Positions 7,138 to 16,431 are shown, numbered from the stretch's first letter. The stretch is 64,000 nucleotides of DNA from Streptomyces griseofuscus (GCF_014673495.1 NZ_CP051006.1:62001-126000); one strand, 5' to 3'. Notes: generated by a model from the sequence alone, not told the origin. Made by a program: numbers and translations.

Positions 7138-10100
7138 TCACGAGGCGCAGCCGCGGCGGGCGGGCCGGCCCGGGAGGTACTGGGCCCATTCGTGCGCGGT
7201 CAGTCCGCGGTGCAGGGCGTGGCAGATGCTGGTGACGGCCGCGTCCGGATCGCCGGGGGTGACGGGCCGCAGCCGTACGGTCCCGTCGTCGTCGCTGTCG
7301 GTGGCCAGGGTGTGCCCGTCGGGGCTGAGGAAGACCTGCGGCGAGGAGCGGGGCGTGGCCAGTGTCCGCTGTGCCTGGCCGGTGGCGAGATCCCACAGCC
7401 GCACGGTGCCGTCTGCGCCCCCGGCGGCCCGCAGGTGCCCGTCCGGGCTGAACGCCAGGGGGCTCGTGCCGGGGGGAACGGTGAGCGTGGCGCGCGTCCG
7501 GCCGGTGGCGGTGTCCCACAACTGCTCGGTGCTCTCGGAGGTGGCGGCGGCCAGCGTGCGGCCGTCGGCGCTGAAGACCACGGGGGCGTCCAGGACGATG
7601 TGGTGTTCGGCGATCTTTGTGAAGCCGCCGCGGGTGTCCCACAGCCGCAGCGGCTGTGTGGTGTCCGTGTCGTGCAGCGGCTCGTCCGCCGTGGCCAGCA
7701 GCCGGCCGTCCGGGCTGAAGGCCGCCGGCCAGCCGGCTGGCGCGGTGAAGGCGGTGCTCTGCCGTCCGGTCGTGACGTCCCACAGGTGTACGTCGTCTTC
7801 CTCGCCGCCTATGGCCAGCGTGTGCCCGCTGCGGACGAACGCCAGGGCCGTCACGGCGTGTCCGAGGCGGGCCGGGGTGGCGCGCAGCCGGCCGGTGGTG
7901 GTGTCCCACAGCCGTACGGTGCCGTCCTCGGCGCCGGTGGCCAGCAGGCGTCCGTCCGGGCTGAACACCGGTGCGCAGGTGGAGTCGGGGTCGCCCAGCG
8001 TGAGCCGGGGCCGGGGCGGGGCCGCTTCCACAGGCGCACGGTGCCGTCCTCGGCGCCGGTGGCCAGGGTGCGCCCGTCCGGGCTGAACGCGGCCGACACG
8101 ACCAGGTTCGTGCGTCCGGGCAGGACGGTGCGCCGGCCGGTCGCGGTGTCCACCACGCTGACGGTACGGTCGTCGCGCGCGATGGCCAGGGTCCGCCGGT
8201 CGGTGCTGATCGCCACCGCGCTGACGGCCGCGCCCGGGTCGGGCGCCGCGGCGGCATGCGGGTGGCCGGTGGCCGTGTCCCGCAGCCGTACGGTCCCGGC
8301 CGTGTCCCCCACCGCCAGCAGCCGTCCGTCCCTGCTCAGCGCCACCGCGGCGGCGCCGTCGCCGTACCCCCCGGACACGCCGAGCAGGCGGCGGCCGGGG
8401 ACGTCCCACAACCGCAGCGTGCCGGCCTGCTGGTCGAGGGCGGCCGCGGTGCGGCCGTCGGCGCTGAACACGAGCTGCACGCCGCCGGAGGCCACCGGAC
8501 CGCCACCGGAGGCGGCCGATCCGCCGCGCAGGGCGGCGAACGAGGAACGGGTGCGGCCGGTCGCGGTGTCCCGCAGCAGGACCGTGCCGTCGGCCTGGCC
8601 GGTGGCCAGGGTGTGCCCGCCGTCGGTGAAGGCGACCGGCGCCACGCTCTCCTCGTGCCGGTCGAGGCCGCTTCCCGTGCGTGTGTCGCCCGTGTGCCAG
8701 GTCCGCACGGCGCGGCCGGTGGCGAGGTCCCACAGCCGCGCCGTCCGGTCGGCGCCGCCGGTGGCCACGCTCCGGCCGTCCGGGCCGAACACCACCGAGG
8801 CCACGGCGCCCGTGAGCCGTGCCAGGGTGGTCAGGCTGCGGCCGGTGGCGGTGTCCCACAGGCGTACGGTGCCGTCGTCGCTCGCGGTGGCCAGGGTGTG
8901 CCCGTCGGGGCTGAAGGCCAGCGAGCCCACCCAGGCGGTGTGGCCGGACAGGCGCTGTTCGAGCGGGGAGGAGGCGGCGGCGTACAGGCTGGCGGCCGCC
9001 TCGGCGGTCGGGTGGGTCCGGTAGGCCCGGACGGCCAGCAGCGACGCCAGGTCGGGGTCGGTGCTCAGCAGTCCGGCCGACTGCGCGGCCAGTTGGCGGG
9101 ACAGCGCTGTCCGCCGGGCCGCGTCGGCCGCCTGCCGCCGCCGCTCGCTGTCGCGGCTCTGCTGCCAGGCGATCAGGCCTGCGGTGGTGGCCAGCACCAG
9201 CAGGACCGCGAGCGTGGCGGTGAGGGCGCGCAGTCGCCCGGCGGTGCGGGCGGCGGTGCGGGCCTCCTGGTCGCGCTGTGCGAGGGCGGCGTCGAGGAAC
9301 GACTTCTCCAGGGCGGTGAGGCCGGTTGGCCGCCCCGGACCGGTGAAGACCTCCTCGGCCGCAGCCAGGCGGGTGCCGCGGTAGAGCGCGCCGGGATCTT
9401 GGCCGAGGTCGTGCCAGGCGCGGGCGGCCTCGGTGAGCCGGCGGTGCGCGCGCAGGCGCTCACGGTTGTCGTCGATCCATGAGCGGTAGCGCGGCCACGC
9501 GGTGATGAGGGCCTCGTGGGCGAGATCGGCGCCCTCGTCGTCCGGGGTGATCAGCCGTGCCCGGGCCAGGACTTCGAGGACGTGGCCGGCCTCGGGGGTG
9601 GCGGCGCCGAGTTCGACGCGGTCGGTGGGGCGGCGGGTGTCGGGGGTGCCCTCGCCGGGGGTGACCATGCGCAACAGGATCTCCCGCGCGGCGGCGGCCT
9701 CGGCGGGGGTGAGGCTGGAGTAGGCCTCCTCGGCGCTGCGTGCGATGGCCCGGTGGATTCCGCCGGCGGCCCGGTACGTCTCCAGCGTCAGCGTACGACC
9801 GCGGCGGCGTCGCCAGGTCTCCAGCAGGGCGTGCGAGAGCAGCGGGAGGCTGCCGGGCTGGTCCGCGGCCTCGCCGACCACCTCGGCGGTCAGCTCGCGC
9901 TCGACGACGAGCCCCGCCGCGGCGGCGGGTCCGACGACAGCCTCGCGCAGTTCCGCAGGCGACATAGGGCCGACCAGCACGGTGGCCTCGCGCAGGGCGT
10001 GAGCCAGTCCCGCGTGCTCGGCACAGCGGCCGAAGAAGTCCGCCCGCACGGCGATCACCGCCCGCAGCCGGCTGCCCGGCGCGCACGCCGCCAGCAGGAG

Positions 10101-10772
10101 GCCGAGGAACGCTCCGCGCTCGCCGGGGTCCGCGCCCAAGGTGAACAGTTCCTCGAACTGGTCGACCAGGACGACGGTGTTCCCCTCGCCGGCCGCCGGT
10201 TCGAAGGCGCGGGCGTGCGAGGCGGGACGGGGGCCCGGGGTGAGGATGCGGACGGCCGCCGGACGCCCGCCGGGGGCGTCCGGCGCGCGCAGGGCGGGGA
10301 CGAGCCCGGCGCGCAGCAGCGACGACTTGCCGCTGCCCGACGCGCCGACCACCGCCACCAGGCGCTGGCGGCCCACCGTCGCCGCCAGTTGCGCGGTGAG
10401 CCCGGTCCGGCCGAAGAACAGGTCCGCGTCGCCGGGCTCGAACCGGCGCAGCCCCCGGTAGGGCGGTTCGGCGCCGTCCTGGTCGGCGCGGGGCTTAGCC
10501 GCGATCTCGCGGGCCGCCAGCCGCCACCGCCGCTCCCACTCGCACACGTCGCCGCCGCAGGCCCGCACGTAGGCCAGCACGGTGGCGAGCGTGGGCAGGC
10601 GCTCGCCGGCTGCCGCCTGTGACAGAGTGCTGGCCCCGGCTCCGGTGAGGGCGGCCATCCGCCGGTAGGTCGGACTGCCCGCCTCCCCCCGCAGCGTGCG
10701 CAGTTCGCACGCCAGGCGCTGTAACGGCCCCTCACCCGCATCCAGCGGCCTCTCGGGGCGTCCCGCCACCAC
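7138..10772 (-). pseudogene. XRE-NTPase-WD40 (nSTAND-type) protein with one frameshift
   Basis: Read right to left, the chosen start is GTG 10772 after GGGGAGG. The N-terminus is an XRE-like helix-turn-helix (LRTLRGEAGSPTYRRMA, TLSQAAAGERLPTLATVL). Next is a P-loop NTPase with VVGASGSGKSSLLRAG and Walker B VVLVDQFEEL, then a single membrane helix (LTATLAVLLVLATTAGLIA), then a WD40 propeller whose blades repeat SPDGxxLATxxxDGTVRLWD. The frame breaks near 8025 in a GC-only run: the left part ends as a nonsense tail at 7851, while the last blades continue in another frame to 7138 with full WD40 quality. One indel would restore a protein of about 1200 residues. Such proteins are membrane-tethered sensors, common in Streptomyces. 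The break may be real decay or an assembly error. Confidence 0.85.
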
Positions 10773-11079
10773 CCCCACCTCCCCTTCGCTCCCTGCGGCG
10801 CCCCGCCGGCCGGGCCGCCGCACGGCCGCACGGCCGCACGGCACGGTCGGACGGTTTGCCGCCCGCCTTTACGGCCTCCGCCGGTCAGCGACGACGTGGA
10901 CCCTCCCGCCGGTTCCCGCAGCCCGCCCATTGATCCGCCTGGTCAAAGGGGTCTGCCATTCAATTCCGGCCGCGGTCGAGTCGGTTGCGAGGCGCCAGCA
11001 CCCCGCCTCGGGGGCCGCGCCCGGCATCCGGCACGAAGACACGAAGTCACAAGGAAACGAAGAAGGGGAAACACGCGCC
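10773..11079. other. Divergent intergenic region
   Basis: This lies between the nSTAND gene and the secreted-protein gene. It must hold promoters for both directions, but I find no clear -35/-10 pair or palindrome. Confidence 0.3.
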
Positions 11080-11577
11080 ATGAGGACCACCAAGCGCGCC
11101 GCGCTCGCCCTGACCGCCGCCGTGTGCGGTGCCGCGGCCGTCTCCGGAACGGCCGCGCAGGCCGTCGAAGCGCCCGCACACCACTCCGCCGCCGCATCCC
11201 ACTCGTCCGTGCGGCCCGACGCGGCCCGCACCCCCGCCACCGCGGCCGTCAGGGCCGGCGACCACTACAAGTACTTCAGCTGCGGCGGCGGCCAGGTCAA
11301 GGTGTGGTACCGCGGCTACGACAACAACCGCACGATGCTGCGCGAGACGTACCTGCGTGACAAGGAGGGCCTGAAGTTCATGACCGCCTCGGCGATCTGG
11401 CGCGCGGACGGCGGCAGGACCACGATCCAGAAGCTCAGCATGGAAGCACGCAGCTTCCCGCGGGTCTACGACTCGCAGACCAAGGACGTGGCCATCGCCA
11501 AGCGCCGGCACCCGTACGTGAAGGTCACGATCCACACGGTCTTCGACTCCTGCCACGGCTACATCCACCTGTACTGA
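11080..11577 (+). CDS. Secreted protein of unknown function
   Basis: A 165-residue protein from ATG 11080 with a purine-rich ribosome region (GAAGAAGGGGAAA) upstream. The Sec signal is MRTTKRAALALTAAVCGAAA with probable cleavage after AAQA. A low-complexity Ala/His/Ser linker follows, then a compact basic domain starting DHYKYFSCGGGQVKVWYRG and ending FDSCHGYIHLY. Its two cysteines (FSCGG and DSCHG) probably pair outside the cell. No known domain is recognised; size and layout suggest a small extracellular inhibitor or binding protein. The gene is monocistronic and ends in a strong palindromic terminator. Confidence 0.85.
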   Translation: MRTTKRAALALTAAVCGAAAVSGTAAQAVEAPAHHSAAASHSSVRPDAARTPATAAVRAGDHYKYFSCGGGQVKVWYRGYDNNRTMLRETYLRDKEGLKFMTASAIWRADGGRTTIQKLSMEARSFPRVYDSQTKDVAIAKRRHPYVKVTIHTVFDSCHGYIHLY

Positions 11578-11587
11578 CCGCCGGACG

Positions 11588-11629
11588 GGCAGGGCGGGGC
11601 CGTCCACCGGTGGACGGCCCCGCCCTGCC
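11588..11629. terminator. Perfect 42-bp palindrome, bidirectional terminator
   Basis: GGCAGGGCGGGGCCGTCCAC is followed directly by its exact inverse complement, giving a 21-bp stem with essentially no loop 10 bases after the secreted-protein stop. There is no T-tract, as is usual in Streptomyces. It can also stop transcription arriving from the decayed gene on the opposite strand. Confidence 0.85.
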
Positions 11630-11651
11630 GGACTCCAGCCCCAGCCCCAGT

Positions 11652-11687
11652 GAGGGTGAGGGTGAAGGTGAAGGTGAGGGTGACGCC
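11652..11687. repeat. Six tandem hexamers GTGARG
   Basis: The units read GTGAGG, GTGAGG, GTGAAG, GTGAAG, GTGAGG and GTGACG, preceded by a short AGCCCC repeat. This is simple-sequence DNA between the terminator and the decayed lectin gene. Confidence 0.7.
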
Positions 11688-11749
11688 CGAAAGCCCGGAT
11701 GTCCGGCCCGCGCGTTCGCCTTCCCGCGGGGCGGCCCGATCGGGGCCGC

Positions 11750-12525
11750 CCGCGGTGTCCGCGCCGGGCCAGGGCAGGTGCCAGCGCTGGGCGTTGGTGC
11801 CGTTGCAGCCCCAGATCCGGAGTCGCGTGCCGGCCGTCGCCGAGCGGTTCGGGTCGTCCAGGCACGTGCCGGAGTCCGGGATGAGCACGGACCCGTTGGA
11901 CTGCAGCTGCCACACCTGCGCACCGGACCGTCGCAGTCGTAGAGATCGACGGTGATGCCGTCGGCGGTGCCGGCACCGTTGACGTCGAGACACTCGCCCA
12001 GGACCTGAAGGGTGCTGCCGGCGGCGACGGTCCGCTGCTGGGCCCCGGTACCGTTGCAGCCCCAGCTCTGGACCGGGGTGAAGTTCGCGGTGCTGAAGGG
12101 CCGTCCAGGCAGAGCAAGGAGGACACGCCCGAGGTGATCGCCCTGGTGTGCTGGGTGCCGCCGGTGCCGTTGAACGCGCCGAGGCCGCTGGGAGTGCCCA
12201 GCCTGGAGGGTCCGTCGTAGCCGATGGTGCCGGTGCGCAGGTAGGACGGGGCTGAGCCGTCCGAACCGGAGGTGACGCCGTTCAACGCACAGGCGTGGGC
12301 GTACAGGACCGAGGCCGCCGCAGTGGAGGGCGCGCCAGCGAGCGCGAACGATCATCGGCGTGAGGCGCTGGCGGCGCCGACGACGAACCAATCCCCTGAC
12401 CGTAAGTGCCGTACACCGCGACGCCCGTGGCGGGGTCGGCGACCGCCGCGGCATCGGCGACGGTACGGCGGCTGCCGCAGCCGGTGTCCTTCTGCCACGA
12501 ACACGGGGGCTGACCTGCAGACAGC
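11750..12525 (-). pseudogene. Remnant of a secreted serine peptidase with a C-terminal ricin-type lectin
   Basis: Read right to left across several frames: QKDTGCGSRRTVADAAAVAD and PATGVAVYGTYG are typical of the segment before the catalytic serine of sedolisin/subtilisin-like peptidases. A degraded FVVGAASAS follows where FVVGGTSAS is expected. Then LAGAPSTAAASVLYAHACAL, NGVTSGSDG and YDGPSRLGTPSGLGAF close the catalytic domain. A beta-trefoil lectin follows with CLDG, VQSWGCNGTGAQQ, GECLDVNGAGTADG, VWQLQSNGSVL and LRIWGCNGTNAQRWHLP (QxW repeats of the R-type lectin fold). At least four frame changes and loss of the N-terminal half make it non-functional. The ancestor probably degraded a carbohydrate-associated protein outside the cell. 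The peptidase clan is the less certain part. Confidence 0.75.
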
Positions 12526-12567
12526 ACAGGGCCCCGGGCGGTGCGTCGCCCGGGGCCCTGTGCTGTC
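12520..12567. terminator. Long hairpin, 21-bp stem with 6-base loop
   Basis: GACAGCACAGGGCCCCGGGC is mirrored perfectly across GTGCGT. It follows the stop codon of the minus-strand membrane protein (12590) and sits exactly where the peptidase remnant begins, so it both terminates that gene and marks the decay border. Confidence 0.85.
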
Positions 12568-12589
12568 TGTTCGCTGTGCGGGGTGAGTC

Positions 12590-12958
12590 CTACGGGTGGT
12601 GCGCGGCGGGGGCCGATGCCGAGTGCGAAGGCGTGGTGCCGGCCGGTGCCTTGCTGCTGCTTCCCGGTCCGCTGGTCAGAGCCAGCAGGAACAGGAACAG
12701 CAGCAGAGTTCCGCCCCCGGTGCCCGTTACGAGGGCGACGGTGCGCGGGCTGATGGACCGGTGGTGCGCGCGTACGCGGATCCCGTCGGTGCGGTAGTAG
12801 GAGCGGACATAGGTCGTTGGCCCGGCGGGGACCGGGCGGGGCCGCGAGGTGGCGCGGCCGGGTGCCGTATGGGGCTGTGCGGTGCGCGGCCGGGTGCGGC
12901 GGTTGTGGCCTTTGACGTAGGTGCCGTCACGGCGGTAATGGGGGCGTACGTAGGTCAC
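12590..12958 (-). CDS. Small membrane-anchored protein with a duplicated VRSYYRxDG motif
   Basis: A 122-residue protein from GTG 12958, with GAGGA upstream. It contains two copies of a basic motif, TYVRPHYRRDGTYVKGHNRR at the N-terminus and TYVRSYYRTDGIRVRAHHRS in the middle. A single hydrophobic helix (GGGTLLLFLFLLALT) follows, then a short Ser/Pro/Ala tail. Motifs of the type VRSYxRxDGxxVxxHxR recur in actinobacterial proteins of unknown role and look like nucleic-acid- or protein-binding modules. It is divergent from, and probably co-regulated with, the Mrr-type nuclease at 13282, and both are membrane-anchored. Function is not assigned. Confidence 0.75.
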   Translation of the reverse strand: MTYVRPHYRRDGTYVKGHNRRTRPRTAQPHTAPGRATSRPRPVPAGPTTYVRSYYRTDGIRVRAHHRSISPRTVALVTGTGGGTLLLFLFLLALTSGPGSSSKAPAGTTPSHSASAPAAHHP

Positions 12959-13281
12959 GGGCGGTCCTCGGCGGTGAAAGGGGGCAACGCCCCCAGGCGG
13001 GGCCGGGTGTTCCTCGGCGCAACATTCGACGGTAGCGGGGGGCACTGACAATCCAGAGCGGCCAACTCCTCGACTGTGCGCACCTGTTGGGCTTCTGCCA
13101 GCGATTTTCGGACGGGCGATCCCGACGGCGGCCCGGCTGTCAGTGCCGGGTGCTGTCATGAAGGCGGCGGGGAGTTGCAGGGAGGGGGAACTATGCCCGG
13201 GAACAGGGGATACGAAGGCGTCGATCACACCGGCCGGGATCGGCGCGGGAGGCTGCGCGCCGTGGCGGCGGAGGTCTTGCG

Positions 13282-13947
13282 GTGAGCCCGCGCCGGCGGC
13301 GCCGCAAGAGCGACGACGATCTGCTCGTCGCTCTGGGCGGGCTGGTGGTCGTCGGGTTGGTGCTGGTCAAGCTCGGACAGTGGGTGTGGGCGCACTGGTG
13401 GGCGCTGGTCGTGCTCGGCCTGCTGGCGCTGCTCGCCGGTGCGGGCTGGATCTACCAGAAGGTTGACCAGATGCGGTCCGCGCAGCTGCGGGTCGAGGGC
13501 CTGACCTACTCGCTCGGTCAGCTGGACGCGATGCACCACAGCGTCTTCGAGCACGCCGTACGTGACCTGCTGGCCCGGGACGGCTCCCGCGACGCGCTGC
13601 GCTGCGGCGGCCGGGGCGACCTCGGCGCCGACGTGAAGGGGCACGATCCGTTCGGCCGTCTGTGGGTGATCCAATGCAAGCACCGCAGGAAGGGGCTGGA
13701 CGGCTCGGCTGTCGGAACTCCGGAGCTGCAGACGCTCAACGGCACCGGCCGGCCGGTGCACGGCGGGGACGTCGTCGTGATGGTGACCAACGGGAGGATC
13801 TCCGGTCCCGGCCGCGACTTCGCCCGTCGGCAGCGCCTGCACCTGGTCGACCGGCGGGTGCTGGAGCAGTGGGCCCGGGGCGGGCGACCGCTGTGGGAGA
13901 TCCTTCCGGCTGTTCCACCGCCCCGGAAGCCTCCACAGCTTCGCTGA
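13282..13947 (+). CDS. Membrane-anchored Mrr-type restriction endonuclease-like protein
   Basis: A 221-residue protein from GTG 13282 with GGAGG upstream. After a basic N-terminus come two adjacent membrane helices (ALGGLVVVGLVLVKLGQWV and HWWALVVLGLLALLAGAGW). The rest is an Mrr-cat nuclease fold: MHHSVFEHAVRDLLARDG, then GRGDLGADVKG and LWVIQCKHRR. Asp of DLGAD and the Gln-x-Lys of QCKH form the expected metal-dependent active site, so catalysis is plausible. Soluble Mrr proteins cut methylated DNA; membrane-anchored versions are widespread in actinobacteria and their role is unclear, possibly defence against incoming DNA. A strong terminator follows. Confidence 0.88.
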   Translation: MSPRRRRRKSDDDLLVALGGLVVVGLVLVKLGQWVWAHWWALVVLGLLALLAGAGWIYQKVDQMRSAQLRVEGLTYSLGQLDAMHHSVFEHAVRDLLARDGSRDALRCGGRGDLGADVKGHDPFGRLWVIQCKHRRKGLDGSAVGTPELQTLNGTGRPVHGGDVVVMVTNGRISGPGRDFARRQRLHLVDRRVLEQWARGGRPLWEILPAVPPPRKPPQLR

Positions 13948-13955
13948 GTTTCATC

Positions 13956-13995
13956 ATGCCGGTGGGCGGGACCGGTTGGTCCCGCCCACCGGCAT
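13956..13995. terminator. Hairpin terminator after the Mrr-type gene
   Basis: ATGCCGGTGGGCGGGACC is followed by GGTT and the exact inverse complement, an 18-bp stem starting 9 bases after the stop codon. Confidence 0.85.
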
Positions 13996-14042
13996 GTCGC
14001 CCTTGCCGCAGAACAGATGCCCAGCGCTCTACGCTTCCGCTC

Positions 14043-14396
14043 ATGACCAGTAAAATCCCCGTACGTGGGGGCAGGAAGGGGCAGCAGCACCGGGCGACCC
14101 CGGACGATCTGCGCTCCTACACCGTATCGCCGGCGTCGCCGGTGACGGTGGCCCGGGCCGACGGCTCGACGGAGACCCGGGCGGCAAAGGCGGCGCGCGA
14201 GACGACGTCGGCACTGCGGCGGCGGGGCCCGGCCGTGTGCGCGAGGTGCGCCGACCCGATCGAGGGCAAGGTGTGGGTGAGCCGGGAGCTGGGCTCCAGC
14301 TCGGCTGCACGGATATCCAAACTCCTGTGCACATGCTCACGACGCGGTGCGCTGTACCTCGACCTGGGCGTATGGCGAGGACCGGCCGGCCAGTAG
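14043..14396 (+). CDS. Hypothetical protein, 3' end probably lost
   Basis: ATG 14043 opens a 117-residue frame, MTSKIPVRGGRKGQQHRATP then LRSYTVSPASPVTVARADGS. Third-position GC is high up to about 14310 and then drops, and the last 60 bases overlap the tail of the minus-strand hydrolase. A CARC motif (AVCARCADPIEG) resembles one half of a small zinc site. This suggests a genuine gene whose 3' part was replaced by the neighbouring operon. No family is recognised. Confidence 0.4.
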   Translation: MTSKIPVRGGRKGQQHRATPDDLRSYTVSPASPVTVARADGSTETRAAKAARETTSALRRRGPAVCARCADPIEGKVWVSRELGSSSAARISKLLCTCSRRGALYLDLGVWRGPAGQ

Positions 14397-15554
14397 CGGT
14401 TCCGGCAGGCCGCGGGCCACATGGTCGACGAACGCGGCCAGGTAGGCGTTGGTGATGGTCAGCGCGTCGTCGCTGTCGATCGACCCGAGCCCGACCACAG
14501 ACCGGATCGGCGCGGCCAGGTAGTAGGCGCCGTAGTCGCTGAAGTTGAAGTGCTCGGCCCCGTTGAGCCGGTAACTCCAGACAGGCCCGCTGCTGGCTGC
14601 CAGCAAGGCGCGGGCGGCGTCGCGTTCGGATTGCTCGTCGGCATTGCTCGGCCGGCAGGTTCCGGTGATGCAGGAGCTCTGGCTGGCCAGCAGCATCATC
14701 GGTTTACCGAGTCCCGAGTGGACGACCGTGCCGAACTGGGTTCCGTCCAGGTCGGCTGCTCCGGCGCAGTGCGGGTCGTCGTGGCAGGCTTGCAGCGCGG
14801 CGGCTCCGCCGAAGGAGTGGCCCAGGTACATGGTGGTGGCCGCGTCGACGTGCCCGGCGAACCGGCCGGTGGCGTCCAGCGCGGCGACCCGGGTTGCGGC
14901 GAAGCGGTCGTCGGCCGCCCATACGCTGACCAGCCGGTCGTTGGCCGGGCGCATGGCGGCCGCGTCGGAGTCCTGCGGGTTACCGGCGGGTGTCGCGTTC
15001 GCCGGCCGTCCGTTCAGCACGGTCAGGTTCGCGCTGTAGGTGGGGGTGATTCCGGCGACCAGGTATCCGTGGCTGGCCAGGTTCTCCGCGAGCGTGGTGT
15101 ACTGCGGCGCGGCCAGACCCAGCCCGGGTTCGAGCACCACCACGGGGAACCGGCCGGCGGCGACGGGGGCGTCGGCGACGGCGTGCACCCGGATGTCGTC
15201 GAAACTGGTCTCGCCCAGCCCAGGCAGGCCGCCCATGTGCAGTCCCGACCATGCGCCCGGGGCGTAGGGCGCGGGTGGCGCGCCGGGGGCGGGTGCGGCC
15301 GGGTACCACAGCCACGCGGACAGCTCCCGCGGCATGCCCGGCCGCGGGGCGAGTGGATCGGTGCGGGCAGGGTCGGTCCAGTCGGCCGTGGTCCGGCCGA
15401 CTGGATAACGGCCGGTCGGGGCGGGCAGGGTGACTTGCTGCCCCCGCCGGACCGCCACATAGCCGATGTAGCCGCCGAGCGTCACCACCAGCACGATCAC
15501 CAGGACGAGCAGGGTCTTCAGGGTTCGGCGTAGCCACCAACGGTCAGTGCGCAT
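14337..15554 (-). CDS. Membrane-anchored alpha/beta hydrolase, PAF-acetylhydrolase-like
   Basis: A 405-residue protein beginning MRTDRWWLRRTLKTLLVLVI, with one N-terminal membrane helix and the catalytic domain outside the cell. The oxyanion region is FPVVVLEPGLGLAAPQYTTL, the nucleophile elbow is YLGHSFGG (Ser in GHSFG), and the candidate acid and His lie in ADLDGT and AEHFNFSD. This order is typical of platelet-activating-factor acetylhydrolase-like lipases that cleave short or oxidised acyl esters. It is the last gene of a three-gene operon; its ATG overlaps the end of the upstream membrane-protein gene, indicating coupled translation. Confidence 0.9.
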   Translation of the reverse strand: MRTDRWWLRRTLKTLLVLVIVLVVTLGGYIGYVAVRRGQQVTLPAPTGRYPVGRTTADWTDPARTDPLAPRPGMPRELSAWLWYPAAPAPGAPPAPYAPGAWSGLHMGGLPGLGETSFDDIRVHAVADAPVAAGRFPVVVLEPGLGLAAPQYTTLAENLASHGYLVAGITPTYSANLTVLNGRPANATPAGNPQDSDAAAMRPANDRLVSVWAADDRFAATRVAALDATGRFAGHVDAATTMYLGHSFGGAAALQACHDDPHCAGAADLDGTQFGTVVHSGLGKPMMLLASQSSCITGTCRPSNADEQSERDAARALLAASSGPVWSYRLNGAEHFNFSDYGAYYLAAPIRSVVGLGSIDSDDALTITNAYLAAFVDHVARGLPEPLLAGRSSPYAQVEVQRTAS

Positions 15555-16431
15555 CGACGCTGGCCCGGGTACGTGCGATGGCGGCCCGCAGGCCGCGTGC
15601 GGAGGAGGTCGCCGCGATCACCAGCGTGACCGCCATGACCGTGCCGTAGCCGGTCAGTGCCGTTAACCCGGGCCGGTCGGCGAAGGTGACCAGGCCCCAG
15701 CCGACGCTGGCGGTAACGGCCACCGCCATGAGTGTCGTGGCGACCGCGCTGGCCACGGTGGCGACGCGTAGCCCCGCACCGCTCGGCGTGACGTGCCGCA
15801 GCGCGGCGGCCGGTCCGGCGGCGAAGGCGGCACCGGCCAACAGGCCGAGCCCGACCAGGACCAGAAACCCGGTGGGGCCGACACCCACCCCGTGGGTGAT
15901 CAGCCGGAGAACCACCGCAGCACCCAGGAAGGCCGATACGGCGACCGGTGGGGCGAGCAACAGCAGGCGGGCGCGGCGGCGTCCGAGATGGCATTGCGGG
16001 GCGCGGAGGACGGCGGCCACCGAGGGCAGCCAGCCGACCGCCATGGCCAGCGCCGACGTGGCCGAGGCCAGCGCGTAGACGTTGTACCACCCTGCGGCCG
16101 AGTCGGTGTGCCCGGTGGCGTACCAGGCCCCGTCCCGAGTGGTCTTGGCGAACAGGACGGCGCCGGCCGCCAGCGCCGTCCACGCGCACAGGGTCACCGA
16201 GACGGTGGCGCACATCCGTCCGGTCCGGTCGTGCAGGTGCCTGCTGGGACGGGCCCAGACGCGCACCGCCGCAGCCGCGACGTCGACCACCTGCCGAACC
16301 CCGACGCCACTGTCCTCCAGCAGGGCCGCGAACTCCGTGGCGTAGCGGTGCCGCCACACGGGCGGATACAACCCGACCAGCACGCGCACCCGCCAGTCGG
16401 GCCTGTCCTCGGCGGCGTTCGGGATTTTCAC
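15544..16431 (-). CDS. Polytopic membrane protein of a PadR operon
   Basis: A 295-residue protein from GTG 16431, which overlaps the PadR stop codon (GTGA). The N-terminus RVLVGLYPPVWRHRYATEF and EDSGVGVRQVVDVAAAA is the soluble head commonly found in PadR-linked membrane proteins of actinobacteria. About seven hydrophobic helices follow, including CAWTALAAGAVLFA, ALASATSALAMAVGWLPSV, FLVLVGLGLLAGAAFAAG and VMAVTLVIAATSSA. The function is unknown. Because it is translationally coupled to PadR and to the exported hydrolase, the three probably form one regulated envelope-response unit. Confidence 0.85.
   Translation of the reverse strand: MKIPNAAEDRPDWRVRVLVGLYPPVWRHRYATEFAALLEDSGVGVRQVVDVAAAAVRVWARPSRHLHDRTGRMCATVSVTLCAWTALAAGAVLFAKTTRDGAWYATGHTDSAAGWYNVYALASATSALAMAVGWLPSVAAVLRAPQCHLGRRRARLLLLAPPVAVSAFLGAAVVLRLITHGVGVGPTGFLVLVGLGLLAGAAFAAGPAAALRHVTPSGAGLRVATVASAVATTLMAVAVTASVGWGLVTFADRPGLTALTGYGTVMAVTLVIAATSSARGLRAAIARTRASVDAH

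Noticed and set aside
6793..9024. 743-residue plus-strand open frame
   Set aside because: It is antisense to the WD40 blades of the minus-strand nSTAND gene. Its composition is Ala/Gly/Arg/Val-rich with no domain, and it has no ribosome site.
13662..14042. Upstream extension of the 14043 frame into the Mrr gene
   Set aside because: It is an out-of-frame shadow of the nuclease domain and crosses a strong terminator.
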